Source: Ensifer adhaerens (GTDB taxonomy: Bacteria; Pseudomonadota; Alphaproteobacteria; Rhizobiales; Rhizobiaceae). Taken from it: a stretch of DNA of 64,000 nt. The notes under the pieces are model-generated. The model had not been told where the DNA came from and made no database searches. It worked only from the letters and a program-made list of their open reading frames with translations. Made by a program: the position numbers and the translations under genes. This document shows, in pieces, positions 60,392 to 64,000 of this stretch (the first letter of the stretch is position 1; every line of letters starts with the position of its first letter). The DNA lies in assembly GCF_002940685.1 (NCBI RefSeq), contig NZ_PNFP01000003.1, positions 480,176 to 544,175 of the forward strand. Reading direction: 5' to 3'.

Positions 60392-61381
60392 TCAAATCGC
60401 AACGCGCTTGCCGGTCCTCACGGACTCCACACAGGCATTGGCGAGCTTCAGCGCCATCACGCCATCCTCACCGGTCGTCGCCGGCTCTCGGCCCTGATTC
60501 AGGGCAGAAATGAACTCCGCAATCTCGCCTGCGTAGGAAGCGGTGTAGCGGGTCATGAAGAAGTTCTGCAGCGGCGCGCTGCGATACCCCTCCGCACCGC
60601 CGATAACGACCGTGTTCTCGTGGTGGTTCTCGGCCCGCGCGACACCCAGCGAGCCGTGCACCTCAACTCTTTGGTCATAGCCATAGGTGGCGCGGCGCGA
60701 ATTTGTGATGACGGCCTGCTTGCCGGACGCGGTCTCGAGGATAACCGTCGCGCTGTCGCAGTCACCGATCTCTTTCAGCTCCGGCTTCACGAGCACCGAG
60801 GCGTGGGCGGAAACGACAACCGGCTCCTCCCCCAGCATGAAGCGGGCCATGTCGAGGTCATGGATCGTCATGTCGCGGAAAATTCCGCCTGAGCGCGCGG
60901 CATAGGAAATGTCGGGCGCTCCTGGATCTCGCGAGGTGATCGTCACCATCTCGACGGCGCCGATGCGGCCTTCGTCGATGGCTGCGCGCACGCCGGCAAA
61001 GTTCGGGTCGTAGCGCCGGTTGAAGCCGAGCATCAGTTTCACGCCGGCCTTCTTCGCGATCGACACGACTTCTTCGGCGCGGCCTATGTCCAGATCGACC
61101 GGCTTCTCGCAGAACACATGTTTTCCGGCCTTCGCGAACTTTTCGATGAGGTCGGCATGGGTATCGGTCGGCGTGCAGATCAGAACCGCGTCCACTGCGG
61201 TGTCGGCGGCGATTGCATCCGCGTCCGACGCCCTGCTGCCTGTCTCAAGTGCAAGGGCTTCTGCCGCAGCCGGCAGCGCATCCGCAACTGCAACGAGTTT
61301 CGCGTCCGGGCTGGCGGCAATGGCCTTGGCATGCACTTTCGCAATACGTCCGGCGCCGACAAGGGCTAGCTGTATGGTCAT
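60392..61381 (-). CDS. iolG: Inositol 2-dehydrogenase-like Gfo/Idh/MocA oxidoreductase
   Basis: A 329-residue dehydrogenase: Rossmann motif LALVGAGRIAKVHAKAI, CTPTDTHADLIEKFAKAGKHVFCEKPVDLD with the catalytic Lys, GFNRRYDPNF, and DMTIHDLDMARFMLG containing the catalytic Asp/His. This string of motifs is that of myo-inositol 2-dehydrogenase (IolG/IdhA), which makes scyllo-inosose with NAD. The neighbouring gene of the same superfamily starts just upstream (61383 is its end), so the two are one minus-strand unit. The symbol rests on pattern recognition. Confidence 0.82.
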   Translation of the reverse strand: MTIQLALVGAGRIAKVHAKAIAASPDAKLVAVADALPAAAEALALETGSRASDADAIAADTAVDAVLICTPTDTHADLIEKFAKAGKHVFCEKPVDLDIGRAEEVVSIAKKAGVKLMLGFNRRYDPNFAGVRAAIDEGRIGAVEMVTITSRDPGAPDISYAARSGGIFRDMTIHDLDMARFMLGEEPVVVSAHASVLVKPELKEIGDCDSATVILETASGKQAVITNSRRATYGYDQRVEVHGSLGVARAENHHENTVVIGGAEGYRSAPLQNFFMTRYTASYAGEIAEFISALNQGREPATTGEDGVMALKLANACVESVRTGKRVAI

Positions 61382-61382
61382 C

Positions 61383-62399
61383 TCAGTATCCTTTCACATC
61401 AACCCAGGCGCCGCTCTTTGCCGAAGCAAATACGGCATCTGCGACGGCGGCGTTGGCGCGCGCATCCTTCATGTCAAAATAGGCAACATCCTCGCCGCGG
61501 ATCGCCCGGGAAAAGTTGGTGACCTCTTCCTCGTATTGGTCGAGCGGCGGGAACTGGAGCGTGTGGATGTCGGAATTGGCGTGGTCGGCGGACGTATCGA
61601 TCGCGATCGTGTTGGGGCTGACGCGCGAGGGAACATAGGCCTGAGGCAGCGATATGAAGGCGCGCTCGCAGACGATCTGGATCGACTGCGAGGAGGCCTG
61701 GGCGAGCGAGACCATGAAGGTCGCATGGCGGCCGCTGCCGAAGTCGAGGATCACCGAAGTAAACATGTCGATGCCGCCGGCATTGTTCTCAGTCGCTGCG
61801 AAAACGCGCTTCGGCTCCGCTCCGAAGACGTAACGCGCGGTCATCGCGGTATAGCAACCGAGATCGTAGTACGCGCCGCCGCCGAACTCCGGTTTCTGGC
61901 GGAAATCGGCCTCGTTCGTCATCATGAAGGAAAGCAGCGAAGAGAAAGAAAGTGGCTTGCCGTAGTCCTCGGAAGCCAGGATCTCGCGAAGCCTGATCCA
62001 GCGCGGCTGCTGTCTGACCATAAAGGCCTCGGATATCTTCAGCGCCGGATCTATGCCTTCGAGCAGATCGAGATCCTTGGCCCGCATCGCTGCCGGCTTT
62101 TCGCAAAGCACGTGCTTGCCGGCGTCCGCCGCCTTGCGGGTCCACTCGACGTGCAGATGGTTCGGCAGGGCAATGTAGACCGCCTCTACATCCGCATCGG
62201 CAAGCACCTCTTCATAGCTGCCATAGGCACGTGCGATACCGTGCTTAGCCGCCATGGCATGCGCGCGCTCCTTGCTGCGCGCGCCGATCGCCACAGGTTC
62301 ACACCAGGCGCTCTTGACGAGGCCCGGAATGATGGCGCCGTCGGCAATTCGCGCGGCGCCGAGGATGCCCCATCGAACAGGGGCAGTAAAATTGTTCAT
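61383..62399 (-). CDS. Gfo/Idh/MocA-family oxidoreductase (third of three)
   Basis: A 338-residue NAD(P)-dependent dehydrogenase: WGILGAARIADGAIIPGLVKS at the start, ALPNHLHVEWTRKAADAGKHVLCEKPAAM with the catalytic Lys, FGGGAYYDLGCYTAMTARYVFGAEP in the C-terminal domain, where Tyr replaces the usual His pair. This is the glucose-fructose oxidoreductase-like branch. GGAAGGAAA before the ATG at 62399 sets the start. It is first in the minus-strand unit with the iolG-like gene. Confidence 0.88.
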   Translation of the reverse strand: MNNFTAPVRWGILGAARIADGAIIPGLVKSAWCEPVAIGARSKERAHAMAAKHGIARAYGSYEEVLADADVEAVYIALPNHLHVEWTRKAADAGKHVLCEKPAAMRAKDLDLLEGIDPALKISEAFMVRQQPRWIRLREILASEDYGKPLSFSSLLSFMMTNEADFRQKPEFGGGAYYDLGCYTAMTARYVFGAEPKRVFAATENNAGGIDMFTSVILDFGSGRHATFMVSLAQASSQSIQIVCERAFISLPQAYVPSRVSPNTIAIDTSADHANSDIHTLQFPPLDQYEEEVTNFSRAIRGEDVAYFDMKDARANAAVADAVFASAKSGAWVDVKGY

Positions 62400-62529
62400 G
62401 GTTGTTTCCTTCCCTGAGGAACCTTGCATCCAACCGTGTTGGAAGCGGCCTTCGACCCGGGAAACATGACGCGACACCGGTCGACGGACAAACGCGCGGC
62501 TGATTGAAAACCATCAACCGATCAGCCCT

Positions 62530-63579
62530 TCAGAAAGGAAGCGGATTGGGCAGGTTCTCCGGTCCATAGAGCACGATCGGCACTTCGGTTTCATGCGGAA
62601 AGGCCGCCTGCTCACCGCCGAAGAAATCGAAATGGCGAAGCAGGATGTTGACGGCGAGCCGGACCTGCAGTTCGGGGCTCTGATCAATGGTCAGCGACAT
62701 CAAGCCTTCCCTCAGGAAGGCGGCCGTGTTGCGTGTCAGCTCGTGACCGACGAACACCGGTCGGCGATGAAGGACATCGGCGCGGATCGCGCGGGCGACC
62801 CCGATGTTTCCGGCGCCGACATTGTAGATCGCGACAGCACTCGGATGTGCTCGAAAAGCTTCGAGCAATTGCAGTTCCGAGCGAACCCTGTCATCACCGC
62901 CCTGCACGATCTTCGCCACATGCCAGCTTGGCGCCCGTTCCTCCAGGAACTGGGTGAGACCGCGCACGCGGTCGGCATGGGATTGAAAGCCGAGATGGTT
63001 GCATAGAACGATGATCGCGCCCGGGGCTCCGGTCATCCGGCTGATGAAATAGCCTGCCGAGCGCCCGGCCCTGCAGTGGTCTGTCCCCGCATAGCCGATG
63101 CGCGCCGAGCCTGGGACATCGGAAATGACCGTGACCACGGGAATGCCCCGCGCGCTCAGATCTTCGACGGCCGCATGCACGACCGGATGATCCTGCATAT
63201 AGGAAACGACGGCATCACAGCTTGTCTTTGCAAGTGCTTTCGCCAACGTTTCCGGCCGCTCGTCTTCCAGCACGGTCCTGTGAATGACGATCGACCGATC
63301 AAGCGTCGTTGAGATCCGGCGGAACTCGAAACCCATCCGGGCAATCAGCGGCAATTCAGGCCGGGCGAGGATCACGTCAATGCGGATCAGCCGCCGATGT
63401 GCCTGCGGCAGCAGCCGCCGCAAACCGAGTTCCTTGGCCGCCTGCAACACACGCTTGCTGACGTCTTCACTGACGTTGCCGCGATCATTGATGACCCGGT
63501 CGACGCTCGCGGTCCCGACCCCCGCCCGTCTCGCAACGTCTGAGATCGTGACCCGCTTCCCCTGCCCTTTCGACACCAT
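62530..63579 (-). CDS. LacI-family regulator with substrate-binding-type effector domain
   Basis: A 349-residue regulator: helix-turn-helix VTISDVARRAGVGTASVDRVINDRGNVSEDVSKRVLQAAKELG and a long ribose-binding-type effector domain (IDVILARPELPLIARMGFEF onward, then IVLCNHLGFQSHADRVRGL). GGTGGAGG before the ATG at 63579 sets the start over an upstream in-frame ATG. A perfect palindrome (63647-63664) lies about 70 bases upstream and recurs in the divergent region at 56977, so it probably controls both its own gene and the polyol genes. Confidence 0.9.
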   Translation of the reverse strand: MVSKGQGKRVTISDVARRAGVGTASVDRVINDRGNVSEDVSKRVLQAAKELGLRRLLPQAHRRLIRIDVILARPELPLIARMGFEFRRISTTLDRSIVIHRTVLEDERPETLAKALAKTSCDAVVSYMQDHPVVHAAVEDLSARGIPVVTVISDVPGSARIGYAGTDHCRAGRSAGYFISRMTGAPGAIIVLCNHLGFQSHADRVRGLTQFLEERAPSWHVAKIVQGGDDRVRSELQLLEAFRAHPSAVAIYNVGAGNIGVARAIRADVLHRRPVFVGHELTRNTAAFLREGLMSLTIDQSPELQVRLAVNILLRHFDFFGGEQAAFPHETEVPIVLYGPENLPNPLPF

Positions 63580-63646
63580 GTTCGCCTCCACCCCGCCGAA
63601 CGCCGCGCATCTTCCCTTCGCGGCGCCCTTGGCGAACATTGCCGCT

Positions 63647-63664
63647 TTGATTGAATTCAATCAA
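63647..63664. promoter_or_regulatory. 18-bp perfect palindrome upstream of the LacI gene
   Basis: TTGATTGAATTCAATCAA, a perfect palindrome that shares its 16-bp core with the site at 56977-56992. Its place before a LacI-family gene fits autoregulation. The central GAATTC is unusual for LacI operators, which mostly have CG at the centre. Confidence 0.65.
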
Positions 63665-63767
63665 CTGGTTCTGAGGCTGTGCGACTGGACCACGCCGGGC
63701 CTACTTCAATCACAGATGCTGTCGCCAAATCTTGTTGGGTGGCAAAAGGAAGTCGCTCGTTCCGAAC

Positions 63768-63798
63768 GATACATTATGCGATCCTAAACGCACAAAGG
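63768..63798 (+). repeat. Dispersed short repeat, copy d, beside an IS30 element
   Basis: GATACATTATGCG then ATCCTAAACGCACAAAGG. It is the copy closest to a transposase gene and ends a few bases before sequence (TTCTAATTCGAAGTGCGACA) that may be the IS end. Confidence 0.65.
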
Positions 63799-63862
63799 GT
63801 ACATTCTAATTCGAAGTGCGACATGCCAATGATTTCAATGGTTTCCTCTCGGAGATTTTGGC

Positions 63863-64000
63863 ATGTCCCGACGCTATTCGCAGATGAATCTGGCCGATCG
63901 ACGCCGCCTCTTCCACGTTGTCCAACGCAAACTGCCGATCAAAGAAATGGCGCGCGAACTTGGTCGTCATCGATCGACGATCTATCGTGAGATCCGGCGC
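63863..64000 (+). mobile_element. IS30-family transposase, N-terminal part, cut by window edge
   Basis: The 46 visible residues begin MSRRYSQMNLADRRRLFHVV and continue through LPIKEMARELGRHRSTIYREIRR, the helix-turn-helix of IS30-family transposases. The frame is open at base 64000. The left end of the element is probably near 63805, before the start codon, but an inverted repeat cannot be confirmed without the right end. Confidence 0.85.

Noticed and set aside
1..64000. CRISPR array, riboswitch or rRNA
   Set aside because: No regularly spaced repeats, no recognisable riboswitch consensus before the enzyme operons and no rRNA sequence were seen on reading through.

Overview
The window is GC-rich, densely coded DNA that looks like an alphaproteobacterium of the Rhizobiales (Sinorhizobium/Ensifer or Rhizobium type). 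The evidence is the number of solute-binding-protein ABC importers, LacI/LysR/MarR-controlled catabolic operons with ATGA start/stop overlaps, Gfo/Idh/MocA oxidoreductases and an inositol-type binding protein. It is accessory catabolic DNA (plasmid-, chromid- or island-like). The only core-type genes are pntAB. No rRNA, intact tRNA, CRISPR array or replication origin was seen.

Layout. (1) 1-6.26 kb: the edge of a sugar ABC importer ATPase gene, divergent from an operon for a methylthioribose-kinase-like enzyme (MtnK), a MtnA isomerase, a two-subunit transketolase and a RubisCO-like protein. (2) 7.0-15.3 kb: a kynurenine/anthranilate operon (formamidase-like hydrolase, 2-aminobenzoate-CoA ligase, tryptophan 2,3-dioxygenase) with its own LIV-type importer, ending against a dehydratase remnant. 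(3) 15.7-25.2 kb: a LacI-controlled ribose-type ABC importer followed by a phosphotriesterase-family enzyme, a glutamine-amidotransferase-like protein, a PfkB kinase, a BtpA-family protein, a Cys-less TenA protein and an M20 amidohydrolase. The substrate is unknown. (4) 25.3-36.5 kb: an arsenic-resistance segment (two arsR, arsN-type acetyltransferase, two unrelated arsC, acr3, arsH, MFS exporter, DUF6428 and small proteins), an AT-rich two-gene unit and a DUF1016 nuclease gene. This block lies between two same-orientation copies of a short repeat. (5) 36.9-42.7 kb: a LysR-controlled resorcinol/hydroxyquinol-type aromatic operon with an alpha/beta C-C-hydrolase-like enzyme. (6) 42.7-43.5 kb: a decayed RelE/ParE-RelB locus. 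(7) 43.6-51.3 kb: a peptide ABC importer with creatininase-family and isoaspartyl-peptidase enzymes, resembling the iaaA-gsi arrangement. (8) 51.5-52.5 kb: a vapBC-type pair and a truncated PIN gene. (9) 52.6-55.7 kb: pntAB. (10) 55.9-63.6 kb: a polyol/inositol-type regulon with a binding protein lacking a local permease, three Gfo/Idh/MocA oxidoreductases, a TIM-barrel isomerase and two LacI regulators. (11) 63.86 kb to the end: the start of an IS30-family transposase.

Two kinds of dispersed short repeat occur in gaps of the middle and right parts: a GATACATTATGCG-type repeat (four copies, same orientation) and a tRNA T-arm-like repeat (at least five copies). They sit at the edges of the arsenic segment and beside toxin-antitoxin remnants, which marks these gaps as recombination-prone.

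The least explained metabolic units are the mtnK-mtnA-transketolase-RLP operon and the LacI/ABC/PTE/BtpA/TenA/M20 cluster. The best regulatory finding is the divergent control region at 56.9-57.06 kb, where LacI-type operators fill the spacers of two divergent promoters and a second palindrome links the region to a distant LacI gene.
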